From Fereydounia khargensis (lineage: Eukaryota > Basidiomycota > Ustilaginomycetes > Urocystidales > Fereydouniaceae), in NCBI GenBank assembly GCA_026413255.1, contig JAOCZO010000026.1:87676-151675 (forward strand): DNA of 64,000 bases, read 5' to 3'. The notes under the pieces are model-generated. The model was not told where the DNA came from. It did no database searches and saw only the letters and a list, made by a program, of their open reading frames with translations. This document shows, piece after piece, positions 49,893 through 60,806 of the stretch. How positions within the stretch are numbered: the stretch's first letter is position 1; every line of letters begins with the position of its first letter. The position numbers and the translations under genes were made by a program.

Positions 49893-52800
49893 ATGGTCTA
49901 CTCGCTCCCTCGCAAGCCGCCTCAACGCTCTTCCCAGCCCGCATTCAATCTCCTAGAGAACCACGAAAACGACGAGAACGCCTCACCCGTCTCTAGCAAG
50001 CAAAAGCGTCTGCTCCGAGAACCGCCCCGTGACGTCTCCCTGGCCGACACTCACTTGAGCCTTTCGTGCAGAGCTAACACGCCATCAGCATCACAGAGAA
50101 GCATCACCCTCCGAGGCGATTTCGAGGTCAACGTCGTCATCCCGTACAAGGAGCCCAGCCCCGCTGCGTCCGACCGGTCCAGATCAAGATCACACGCCGC
50201 ATCCCCGCCTCCCAACGGCCTCATAACACCCCCAACCTCCGGAACCTCAACCTCCATGAACCTCGACCGCTCCAGTATCCCGCCTCCCCAGCCCACCTCT
50301 CCCACGCCTACGCACCCAAGATCTCGCACTCAGTCTCCCACCAAGGCACCACCACCCTCAAACTTGTCCACTCCACGCCGTCAGACGCCCACCACGTCAC
50401 TCAACAAGAGATCGAGGACCCTTGAGCAAAGCCCTGCTGCTTCCAAAATCGCATCGCAGCTACTTCAGCCCCTCGAGAAACCGTCCCCTAACCCTCGAGC
50501 CAAGAAGAATACCAAGACTGCCTCGGATCATCTCGCCCCTCCCTCCAGCCTCGGACAACGCCGGCCATCCACCCTGAGCAAGGGCAAGGGCAAAGGAAGG
50601 ATCGTGTCTACCGCCTCGTACCATGACGCAAGCGACAGTGCCAACGAAACAGACCAAGACAGCGACGGCCACTTGAGCGACTCGGACGATGGCTTTCAGG
50701 TGGTCAAGGCCACCACCAAACGTCACGACCCAGATGCCGACTTTGTCCGCGAGATTCGCCAACAAGGTTGGGATCGCATGGATCTCACCAGTCCAATCAA
50801 GACAACCTACCTTGTGCTCCCGCCCACCAGCAGCCAGACAAAGCCGCGCAGGGCCAGGTCCACGTCGGCAGTGCTACAGACAACCTCCGGCGACAACAGC
50901 CTGGCCAACCTCAGCTACAGCTCAGCCTCATCATCTGCCTCATCCTCGGCTTCACTCTCCGTCTCTGGGGACGCGGACAACACGCAGGTCTCCTCTGCCA
51001 CCGCACCAACCGGTCGTCGCCGCCGTAGTAAGAATGACAAGCTGCGTGTCAAGCCGGGCAAAGCAAACAGGCTGCCCCGCCGCGCATCAGCCCCGCCACC
51101 CAACATTGGCGACATGACCAGCGAGAAACCTGCAATGCCAGACAGTCCGAGCGACGATCCGCTCCTGCTACGTGGACCAGACATGTCTCATCTTTCCTTC
51201 TCGTACCGCAACCGAAGCCAAAGGCACAACGGGCCTATCATGGAGGAGGAGGAGGTGGTGGAGGAGGATCAAGACGACTACAGCTACAATCACGACAATG
51301 ACAACGACCACGTCACCTTTGACTACGGCACGCCATCTCGACTTCCCGCCATCCTGACCTCAACCCCGCGCGGTGGTATCGAACAGCTCGCGAATCGTGA
51401 GCTCTCACGAGGTCAGCCGATGGCCAGAACCACACTGTCCGAGGCGACAACGATGGACGACCCTCCTTACAACTCGTCTGCCGACATTTCACATCAGCTC
51501 ACTGGCCAGCAAGACCCACCGCCGTTTGAAGTGTTCGACGATGGATCGCAAAGCTCGGATGACGACGGCCAGATGGAAGCGTCCTTCGCTCAGTACATCA
51601 ATGACCCTGACCAGAGCATGGACGCTGCGGCTCATCAGTCAATGACGACTGATGGCATCAAGGATGATCAAGTGTCTCTGTCGGGCACATCCATCGGCGA
51701 ACAGATTGTGAACGCAAGCGGATTCAGCGCAGACACGTCTGATGCCAGTGCTGTAAATGCCGAGTTGGCCGTGGAGTCCCTGGCGCCCGCAGTAGAGAAC
51801 GAGAGTGGGAAGGAGCAGCAGCAGCAGCAGCAGCAGCAGCAAACATGGGATGAGGAGGATGAAGATGATGAGGAAGACGAGGAAGACGACGACATCATTC
51901 ACCTCGTCCAGGATACGCGCACCACGCCCGATGCGCCGGCCCCGGCACGACAGCAGGCAAATCTTTCTCAACAGGGCGACGTGAGCTCATCACTGTCAGA
52001 GTTGCTCAAACACGATGACAGCATTGGCTCGACGTTGTCTGATCTGCCAGACTTTGCGGATAACATCAGCACATCCCTCTCAGAGCTTCCAGAACAGGAG
52101 GAAAGCGACAGCGACGATGTCGAGATTACAGGGCAGTCCTACAACAGTGAGCAGGATGCTCGTCTCTACCGTCAGTCGGAAGACAACAGTCAGGTCGAGC
52201 AACTCGATGCATCAGAGGTTGCTGCGGACACTTTTTCCGATCTGTCAACTGAGAAGGACGACGAAGGTAACGATACCCGCGACGGAACCTCTGATGAAAG
52301 CTTGGACCAGGAGCAAGTCAAGGAAGGCCAAGTCGGTGAGGAGAGCTTTCAACAAAGCGAATCGACCAGCGCGGAAGACGAGGAGCAAACGCAAGAAGCG
52401 GAAGAAACGCAAGAAGACAGCCAGGGAAGTCTGGGCAGCGACACTTCAGAGGAGGCCGAGACGTCGCAGCTGAGCGATGATGGCGACGAGGTCGAGGAGA
52501 GCCAAGAGTCTATCAAAGAAGTGCAGATCCTTGCAAGCAGCAGCAGTGTCAGGGACCAGCTACACCTGGCGCAGGACGAGAGCATCCAGGAGCAAGCAGA
52601 GGAGGATGCAGACTTTGAGGTCGTCGACGTGGTCCGCTCGCAACGGCTGCAGGGTAAGGAGCGGCAGGTAGACTTTGAGACAGATGACGAGGCCTCTGCG
52701 CGTGTCCACACCATGGCGCTGGTCGATGCTTCTGAGGCGACAAGGCCGCGATTCGCAGACCAGTCACACGCAACGAGCGCCAACATGTCGCAGAGCCGAA

Positions 52801-54093
52801 TCAGCATTCTCTCGCAACAAAAGACGACGCCAATCATTGAGATCTCTAGTCTGGACCCCGTCGCGGCAGCAAAGGCGACTGCCATCCTCAAGCTCTACCA
52901 CAAGTACGTTGATGAGGGCTGGCTCCAGGGCGACGATGATGATTCGTTCGTCCACTCGTCGCGGCGCGACATTGGATCTGCCAGCGAGCGCGTCAAGGTC
53001 GCTGAGGTGGCGAGAATGATTCGCGAGGCTGAGAGGGTGGCTGCGGCCAATGCGTCAGCCGAGGCAGGCTCGCTGTCTCTCCCGCAGATCCTCATGGATG
53101 CCGAGCTGGACATTGCTGGGCGTGACGAAGCGGATGCGGTCGAATCGAGTGTGGACAGTGCGCGGCTTGGGTCGAGGCACACGCAGCTGCTGCAGACACC
53201 CGTGCCCAACACGACCGAGGGCACGGGCACGGGCACGGGGATGGTTCAGTCTCCTTGTACCCCGTTTGTTCCGGGTGGCTTCCCGCGCAGTAGTGCACCA
53301 AGTCGAGTTAGCCAGCCTTTGCCTCGGAAGAGCCAAGAGTCGTGCTCGTCCGAGTGGATCGACCAGTCGGTCTGGACACGAGGAGACTGGATCCGGCTTG
53401 ACCGCTTCTTGTCATCCCAAGTCAAGTGCTCTGCTCGCGAGATGCTGGAGAAGGACGAGGTGCAGGACAGGATTGAGGCGCAGATCGAGGCGTTGGCCGG
53501 CATGGACTTTTTGGGCATAACCGAGGCGTTCCTGCACCAGTGCGGAATCAAAGACGACGAGGACCGAGACGAATGGGCACGCACCAAGCTGCGCTTCCGC
53601 CTCGCGGCGCTGCAGCGCAAGTACCTGCGCAAGATGGAAGCACGTTACCCGGGGCGTGTGACGGCGGAGCATGCATCGTTGCTCGAGCGTCGTGCGGACG
53701 AGACACTGGCTACGGACGACCTCGAGTGGACGCGGGGCCGTGTGTCGTTCGGGACACCGTTCCGCCTCGGTGCACACAGCACGCCTGCCGCCCCGCGCAG
53801 CAACCTCTACCCGTCACTGCCGGTAGCTGCACCCCGTCCTCCGCCTCCGCCTGCGCCTCGGCCCCCTTGTGCCCAGTCGCAATCGCAGTCGCAATCGCAG
53901 TCGCAATCGCAGTCGCAGTCGCAGTCTGGGGTAAGGGAGCAGGAGGAAACGTCGCCATCGCGCGCTGAGCAGAGCATGGTTGCGCGGCTCGTCTCACGCG
54001 TCAGTGGCGGGCTGCTGGGCTTTGCCTCGCCGGCGCTCAAGAAGCCCAAGCTGGCGCCGACCTCGATTCGCCACTTTGGCGTGCCTGTAAAGC

Positions 54094-54131
<38 letters not shown>

Positions 54132-54605
54132 GCACAGGCTGATACCTCGACGTCGCGCAGTAGCGGACGGGCGAGTATCTCGGCGTCAGAGCTGCGCGAG
54201 ATGGGCGAGCGCATCCGTGCACGTCGTGTCGAGCAGCGTGCCTCAGTTTCTGCCGACACGAGCAGGCAGAGCGGCACCAGCGCTAGCGCTAGCGTGAGCG
54301 CGACCACGAGACGAGCAACGCGCTTTGACATGCGCGGCGAGACAAGGACGGCGGCTGCGGCTGCGGCTGGCATGTCCACGTCGGGAGACACGTCTGCCTC
54401 TCACGGGCCAATCACGATACGGCGCTCCAACTCGGGCCGTTCTGCGCCCGTGGTGCCTACGGCACTGAGCATGCTGTCGGCGGCGGAGCACGCGGTGGCC
54501 GCTGCGCGGGTGCGGGCGCTTGCCGAGCGGGGCTGGGCGAGTCCGCGCGGCAAGCGGGAGCGTGGGATCCGCGCAGCGGCAGAGAAGGCGGCGCGGGCCA
54601 AGTAG
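49893..54605 (+). CDS. Large acidic disordered protein with a conserved-looking C-terminal helical block, unknown
   Basis: A single exon encodes 1570 residues. The start at 49893 has a good context (GCCATGG). Residues 1-600 are Ser/Pro/Thr-rich with TPP and SP sites (phosphorylation-prone). Residues 640-1000 are extremely acidic with poly-Gln and repeated DSD/SLSELP motifs. A folded block at about 1155-1245 reads SEWIDQSVWTRGDWIRLDRFL, then VQDRIEAQIEALAGMDFLGITEAFL and LRFRLAALQRKYLRKMEARYPG. After it come Gln-Ser and Gln-Thr repeats and a basic tail (SPRGKRERGIRAAAEKAARAK). The basic and acidic composition suggests a nuclear, chromatin or spindle protein, but I do not recognise the family. 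Its stop faces that of the methyltransferase gene across 17 bp. Confidence 0.85.
53874..53927 (+). repeat. CAGTCG/CAATCG hexamer microsatellite in coding sequence
   Basis: Tandem units encode a Gln-Ser dipeptide repeat in the 49893 protein. Confidence 0.88.
54099..54128 (+). repeat. CAGACG hexamer microsatellite in coding sequence
   Basis: Tandem units encode a Gln-Thr repeat in the same 49893 protein, 170 bp after the Gln-Ser repeat. Confidence 0.85.
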
Positions 54606-54622
54606 ATGTTGTATTACTGTAG

Positions 54623-55514
54623 CTAGAGCATGCGACCGATATACAGATAGTAGTGAAACATGTCGCCGATGGTGCGGGTTTCGATGTGCCACTGGTCGCG
54701 GAGGAGGTGGGGGCGGCGGAAGTGTGGCTGGCCGAACGTGAGGTAGATGAAGCGCCCGGTCTTGGGTTTGAGCAGGCTTGGGGTACTGTAAGTCAGTGTA
54801 CTGTAGTGGAGTGGGGGGGGAAGGGGGGGGAACGTACGAGATGACGCCGTCGACTTCGGCGGCGACGGCGGTGCGTACGCGGTCTGAGGGGTTCCAGACG
54901 CTGCCCTTTTCGGCCATGAGTGCGTCCATTGTGCCTGTTTCCGGGGGCGGGGGTCAGAACGGGACTGCGGACGGGTTGGGGGGGAAGGGGGGGTGGTACC
55001 TTTGTCGATGGCGACATCGAACGACGCGGGGCCACCGAGGAGGTGGTGTACGTCAGCGAGGCGCGTGATGTCGCCCTCTACCCACGCCATGTACGGGTAC
55101 TTGGTGGCCATGTGCTGTATGACTGCGGACGAAAAGTCGACATCTGCCACCCCGCGGCCGCGTGTCAGTCAACACCCGCGGGGAGGGGGCCGGGGGGGGG
55201 GGGACGTACTGATGATGTTGGTGTAGCCGGCATGGTACATGTCGGCACTGAGGCTGCTGTTGCCACACCCGAGCATGAGGATGCGCGCGTGCTTGTCCGG
55301 CACCAGCTCGTCCAGCACCTCCCGCAGATCGTCATACTACTCCCGCGTCAGCAACGGCACGCCACAGCGCAGCGCAGCACAGGGCACGGCAGCAACGCAC
55401 CTTCTTGAACCAGTCATACTCGTCCGAACCCCCCGCAGAGAGCCCCGTGTACCGCGCCTGCCAGTACTCGTGCGTTCCAAACTGCTCGTTGCGCTCCGCG
55501 TCCTGGTTCGACAT
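54623..55514 (-). CDS. Class I methyltransferase of METTL13/EEF1AKMT4 type
   Basis: Five exons are read on the minus strand: 55514-55401, 55336-55210, 55143-55000, 54934-54838 and 54785-54623, giving 214 residues. The N terminus FGTHEYWQARYTG...DEYDWFKKYDDLREVL is the family start. Motif I is ARILMLGCGNSSLSADMYHAGY. Splicing gives TNIINVDFSSAVIQHM, then FDVAIDKGTMDALMAEKGSVWN and GRFIYLTFGQPHFR. These match the N-terminal methyltransferase of METTL13 and EEF1AKMT4, SAM-dependent enzymes that methylate lysines of elongation factor eEF1A. The lysine target here is inferred from the family. Five exons in 0.9 kb is the highest intron density in the window. A TACTGTA overlaps the acceptor of intron 4. 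Confidence 0.85.
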
Positions 55515-55834
55515 CGTGGCCTGGCCCCCGTCCCTTCCGATACCGTACCGTTCCGTACTGTACCGTACTGTAGTGCGGCAAGGTGAGATGAGGTCAAAGG
55601 TGCCAACACGCGGAAACGAACAAGAAAAAGAAAAAGAAAAAAAAAAAAGGGTCCCCTCTTTCCCTTCGTTTCCGTCTCCCGAAACCTCACACAACGCGAC
55701 GGTCAGTTACTCAACTGTACAGTACAGTATAGCACTGCGATGGTGTCTTGTGCCTTGTTTTTCTTCACATTTCAAGCTAGCTAAAAACATTTCAAGGACA
55801 CAGCCTGGACGTCAGTCGAGTCTAGACACGAGCA
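55515..55834. promoter_or_regulatory. Methyltransferase promoter / SUB2 3' region
   Basis: This 320 bp contains TACTGTA at 55556 and 55566 within a GTAC-rich leader, an A-rich run (55621-55648) and overlapping TACAGTA at 55718 and 55723. No gene was seen. Confidence 0.55.
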
Positions 55835-57795
55835 TCAGGCGTTCATGTACGAGCTCGCCTCAATCGTCTCCGGCAGCTCGGGGACCGCAACCTCGAACCT
55901 GCTCTGGATCTGCTTGAGCACCTCCTCGTCCTCCTCGCTCGAGACAAACATGATCGCCAGGCCCTTGGTGCCGAATCGTCCAGCACGGCCCACACGGTGC
56001 AGGTACGAGTCAGCGTCCGTAGGCGTGTCGTACGAGATGGACACGTTCACGCGCTCCACGTCGATACCACGCCCAAAAATATCCGTGGCAACCAGGATGC
56101 GCTTCTCAAAGTTCTTAAACTGCTGGTATCGTCGGATACGCTCCTCCTGCGCCAGGCCACCGTGGATGCAGATCGAGGGAAAGTTGCACTCCCGCAGAAG
56201 CTTGTCCAGCTCGTTCGCGCGCGCAATCGACTTGACAAAGATGATCACCTGATTAAACTCGAGCGAGTCGAGCAGGTCATTCAGCTTGCGGTTCTTGGCA
56301 GCCTCCTCCAGCTTGACATAGTGCTGCTGCAGACCGTGCAGCGTCAGCTTGGTCTCGTCGTCAACGTAAATCTCCAGAGGCTGCAATCATTCAAATCAAA
56401 CCAGTCAGCAGTCAGCAGTCAGCAGTCAGCAGTCAGCAAGGGGGCACAAGACGCACGTTCTGCATAAACTTTTTGCACGTCGGTCGCACCTCCTTGGAAA
56501 GCGTGGCCGAAAACATCATCACCTGCTTGTGGTGAGGAGTCGATCGGAAAATGTCCTGCACGTCCCTTCGCATGTCTGTGCATCACCGTAATTGCATCAG
56601 CAATACTGTACATCCCTTGATTCCCTTCAATAACCACCACTTGAACTTACCCATCTGCTCGAGAATCTTGTCACACTCGTCCAGAACAAAGTGCTTGACG
56701 CCAGAGACCTTGAGCGACTTGTCGCGCACCAGCGCGTTCATTCGGCCGGGAGTACCGACCAGAATGTGAGGGCACTTGGTCTTGTCCTTGAGCAGCGCCT
56801 GGTTCTCGGCCACGGGAGTACCACCATAGATAACTGCCGTGCGCACATCGGGCATGTACTTGGTGAAACGAGCGTACTCGTTGCGGATCTGGTACGCAAG
56901 CTCACGCGTGTGGCACAGCACAAGAACCGAGACCTCGCCGTCGACAGGCTCGATCTGCTGCAGCGTGGCAAGCACAAAGACCGCAGTCTTGCCCATACCG
57001 GACTTGGCCTGGCAGACGACGTCCATACCCAGGATCGACTGGGGAATGCACTCCTGCTGGACTGTTCGTGTGAGACGCGAGACGCAAGCGAACGGTTAGA
57101 CTAGGGATAGAATCGGATCGGATCGGATCTGCAGACGTTACCGCTACGCTCGCTACACTGACGTACCTTCCGAAGGGTGCTCGAAACCCAGGTCACTGAT
57201 GGCTCGCAGCAGCTCGGGCTTGAGGAGAAAGTCTCGGAAACCGGTAGAATGGATACCAACGTACGAGCCCTGTACAAGATAAGAGAGGTGGAGGAGTGAA
57301 AAAGGAGGGAAAGAATGGCCGAATCCGCCGTTCATCGCCCGAGTTAGGAACACGTAGCCGCAAGTATTGGTCGAACCAGAGGCTGAGGATGGTGAGAAGC
57401 GTTGATGCTTGCCTTCTTGTCTTTCTCGGCGTCGGCAGTGGTGGCAGCAGCGCCGTTGCCGGTGGCGGCAGCGCCATTGGTGGTCGAGGTGGGAGCGACG
57501 GCGACCTCCTCCTCGTAATCGATAAGGCTGAAGCAAGTGATTGTACGGTTGCGGAACGAGTAGCATGGACAGTGACAGTGGCAGTGGCAGTGGCAGTGGC
57601 AGTGGTTGGATGCATGCTGTGGTCAGTGGGATTCTTGGCTTGGCAGGTCGAGATGGGCCCCGGCAGCAGTAGCAGCAGCAGCAGCTGGAGGGCCAAGCAG
57701 GAGGTGGGACGACATGGTCGTCCAACGTGTGCACGTGTGCCGAGAGAAGCTGGATGGGGCCGAGTAAAAAGCAAGACTCACTCCTCGTTATCCAT
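55835..57795 (-). CDS. SUB2: DEAD/DECD-box RNA helicase Sub2 (UAP56)
   Basis: Six exons are read on the minus strand: 57795-57782, 57527-57413, 57269-57167, 57061-56651, 56575-56457 and 56380-55835, giving 435 residues. The spliced start is [15 protein letters not shown]. Helicase motifs follow: [12 protein letters not shown] and the Q-motif region [12 protein letters not shown], motif [17 protein letters not shown], motif II DECD, motif III SAT, then [19 protein letters not shown] and [13 protein letters not shown]. Sub2 is the ATPase of the TREX complex, needed for early spliceosome assembly and mRNA export. Intron 2 (57412-57270) begins with GC instead of GT (AAG/GCAAGC) and no GT donor fits nearby. 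Intron 5 holds five GCTGACT units. The first exon codes for fewer than five residues. Confidence 0.96.
56403..56437. repeat. AGTCAGC heptamer repeat inside a SUB2 intron
   Basis: Five perfect units occur; on the SUB2 strand they read GCTGACT and each contains the branch-site consensus CTGAC. They fill nearly half of the 76-nt intron 56381-56456. Confidence 0.92.
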
Positions 57796-59069
57796 GGTGG
57801 TTATTGTGGTTGGTTTGGATCGGTCTAGAGAGGTAGTGCAAGGAGTCGGGATGAGGATCAACAACGGTGCGTGTTGATGATGGTGGTGGAGAATGTGCAA
57901 CCCGTTGTGGAGCTGTGCGACAGGATGCGATTCGAGCGTGCGGGCTCACTGAGTGACTGCGCGGATGGATTCTTTCCTCTCCTTCACCCTCTCTGCTGCT
58001 CTCTGCTGCTCTCTGCTGCCCTCTCCTGCTGCTGCCTGGCGCGCGTCTCTGCATGTGGCGCGTGTGGCCGAGGCGCAAGAACAGTGTCTTTGAGGTCTCT
58101 CTCAGCCTTTTGCCCCGACGAGCGCCAACTCAGGTCGCGCTCTGTCTCTGCCCTTTCTTCCTTCCGATCGTTTGGTCTCTCTCTGCACCTTGTTCTTTCG
58201 TGCGATAAAATGTCATCCCTTCTTGCTGGCCCTCGGATCTTGACCATGGTCAGTGGTCTCGGCTTTCTTTGGGATGCGTATCCATCCAGATAGCCAGGGT
58301 GTGATCGTCCGAGCCGCTGACATTTTTGTGCTTAATTTATTCCGGCATGGTGGCAAGTGTTTAGGTCTCAACGTCTTGAACGGGAGGTGCTCGGTGGCTG
58401 ATTCCTCGCGTTGGAGGGCCACCATGAGGTTGCATGGATCCCGGCTCCGAGAATCTACGTGTAGTTTTCAAGTTTGACACGGCACGCGCCTCGTCCAAGC
58501 CCAAGCTCAGCCCCACCCGCCACAGCCGAACGTTTGCCGAAAGAGTTGCCGGCCAAGTACGCGATTGTGCTGCTGCGGCCGCACCCGGCTTGATTAGCGG
58601 TCTGGCCACCCGCAAGCTGTGTGGCCAGCCCGGGCAGTGCACCGGCCCCTGACCAGTGGGCACAGTATATACTGTACTGTACACCATTTGGAGGCTGAGT
58701 CTCTTGTGGCTGAGGCAAGGGTCAATGTTGAAAGAAGGCTTGAGATTAGGAAGGCCTGGCGATTACGCACACCGACTTTACCAAGTGGAGGACGGCAAGC
58801 ACTGCCTGGCCGGCCGACACCAATCAGCAAAGCTGAGTCCTGCCTGCTTTTTACTTTTTACGCGGCTCAAAGCGAAAGGATTTCGTGTCGACCTGTCGAC
58901 TCTAAGAGGGAAACGTGCCGATCCCGGTCTAGTAGCCAACGTGCTAGCTTGGCAACAATCCCAAGGACCAACCCAATCCCTTTAAGAAGGGACGACCCCT
59001 GGAAAGTCTTCGCACCATATCCTCAACATTGTATCAACATTGAACTGCTTCCACACATTGCAAACCACA
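57796..59069. other. Divergent intergenic region SUB2 / arginase
   Basis: This 1.27 kb contains tandem CTCTGCTGC units near 57990-58030 and overlapping TACTGTA motifs at 58670 and 58675. No coding gene was seen. The arginase leader (about 58980-59069) is AC-rich. Confidence 0.55.
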
Positions 59070-60193
59070 ATGACACAGACTGGATTCCTCAAGGAGAAGA
59101 AGGTGGCCATCGTCGGATGCCCCTTCAGTGGTGGCCAGCGCCGCCATGGTGTTGACACTGGCCCGCACGCGCTCATCGAAGCCGGACTGGCCAAGCAGCT
59201 CGAGGGCCTCGGATGGGAGGTCAACTTCAACGGCCACCAGAAGTTTGAGTCGATCAACGCCCAGATCGAGTCTGACTCGGACATTGGCAGGATGAAGCTT
59301 CCCAGGACCGTCTCTGCAGTCACGAGGGAGGTGGCCGAGGTCGTCGAGAAGCACGCCAAGGCTGGTGAGCTTCCTCTTACGCTCGGTGGTGACCACAGCC
59401 TTGTAAGTCGACAATCTGCGGCGTGACTGTTGACTCACTGACTGACCAGTGTTTTCCTTTTCTAATAATGCGCTGTCAACTTGTCCAACTTGTCAGGCGC
59501 TTGGCACAGTATCAGGCTCGCTGCGTGCCCACCCAGATGCGGCACTGATTTGGGTTGACGCCCACGCTGACATCAACACGCCATCAACGACGCCTTCGGG
59601 TAACCTGCACGGCTGCCCCGTCTCGTTCCTGCTCGGGCTCGAGGGAACGGACGTGGCGCCATTCAACGAGTGGGTGCCCAAGAAGCCTCTGCTCACATCT
59701 GACCGACTGGTATACATTGGCCTGCGCGATATTGACGAGGGCGAGCGCAAGATCCTCAAGGAAAACAACATCAAGTGCTTTAGCATGCACCACGTTGACA
59801 AGTGGGGTATTGGCAAGGTTGTAGAGATGGCGCTGGACCACGTGAACGGCGGTGCTGGCATCCGCCAGCGACCGATCCACCTGTCGTTTGACGTTGATGC
59901 GCTCGACCCATCGGTTGCTCCCAGCACGGGTACGCCCGTTCGAGGCGGCCTGACCTTCCGTGAGGGCCACTACATTTGCGAGTCGCTGTACGAGACGGGT
60001 TGCCTGGTTGCTCTTGACTGTAAGTCGACTCTTGATGCTGGTTGTTGATGATGCATTACAGTGTACTTACTGATTTTCCCTTTTGACAGTGATGGAGGTC
60101 AACCCTTCGCTGCTGGAGGACCGGGATGCTAAGCAGACGATTGCGGTGGGATGCTCGCTGGTCCGCTCGGCGATGGGCGAGACGCTGCTCTAG
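59070..60193 (+). CDS. CAR1: Arginase
   Basis: Three exons, 59070-59402, 59497-60019 and 60090-60193, give 319 residues, the standard size. Manganese-binding motifs are GGDHS (106-110, formed at the exon 1 end), DAHADIN (132-138) and SFDVDALDP. The substrate-loop sequence [23 protein letters not shown] and EVNP near the end are also present. The enzyme hydrolyses arginine to ornithine and urea in the cytosol, the first step of arginine catabolism. Fungal arginases are normally induced by arginine and repressed by ammonium. I did not find a clear cluster of GATA sites in the upstream region. Intron 1 contains ACTGACTGAC, a doubled branch-site-like motif. Confidence 0.97.
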
Positions 60194-60806
60194 ATGGTGA
60201 TGCTCACCCCTGCCACCCCTGCCTGCCATGCCTGCCGTGCTCTTCGTAATTGTTTCTTGTATTCTCGCAGTCTACAGTACGTGCGTGTCTAATTGCCTTT
60301 GCCAATCAAAACCTCATCTGATCACCGTCTGAGGCATTGTGACTGCTCATGTGGTCCAGCAAGTCAGTGAGTGACAGCAGAGCGGATCGCATTGGCGCGT
60401 GCGGGACAGTTGTGAAGAAATCCCAGAAGTGTTGGTCTCTCGCGCGTGTGCCGAGCCGAGCAGCAAAGTGTTGGCCGCGGGCGGGGAGGCATGAGGCATT
60501 GCCTGACGCCAGCGGGAACGCCGCGTGGGTGAAGGGTGGGGTGAGGCGAGGCCGGGCTCAGTCGGCGCGAGTTGGGTGGCCGCGGGTGGCTGAGCGTCTG
60601 ACGCGGACTGATTGCGACGTGTGCATTGTGGCTGACGCTGGATGCCTATACGCATTTTGCGAGGGTCCGCTTCGACACATTTTTTTTTCCGATTTGGGCG
60701 TGTCATTCACGTTGCTGTGCCGTGCCGTTGCCAGAAGGAGGCTTTTGTCGAGCTCGCTGGCTTTCCCTCCTGCCACCAGCCACTGCTATACCAACCAACG
60801 CTCACA
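60194..60806. other. Intergenic region arginase / RING-finger gene
   Basis: The region contains a TACAGTA at 60273-60279 and GC-rich leader sequence from about 60470. No gene was seen. Confidence 0.6.
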
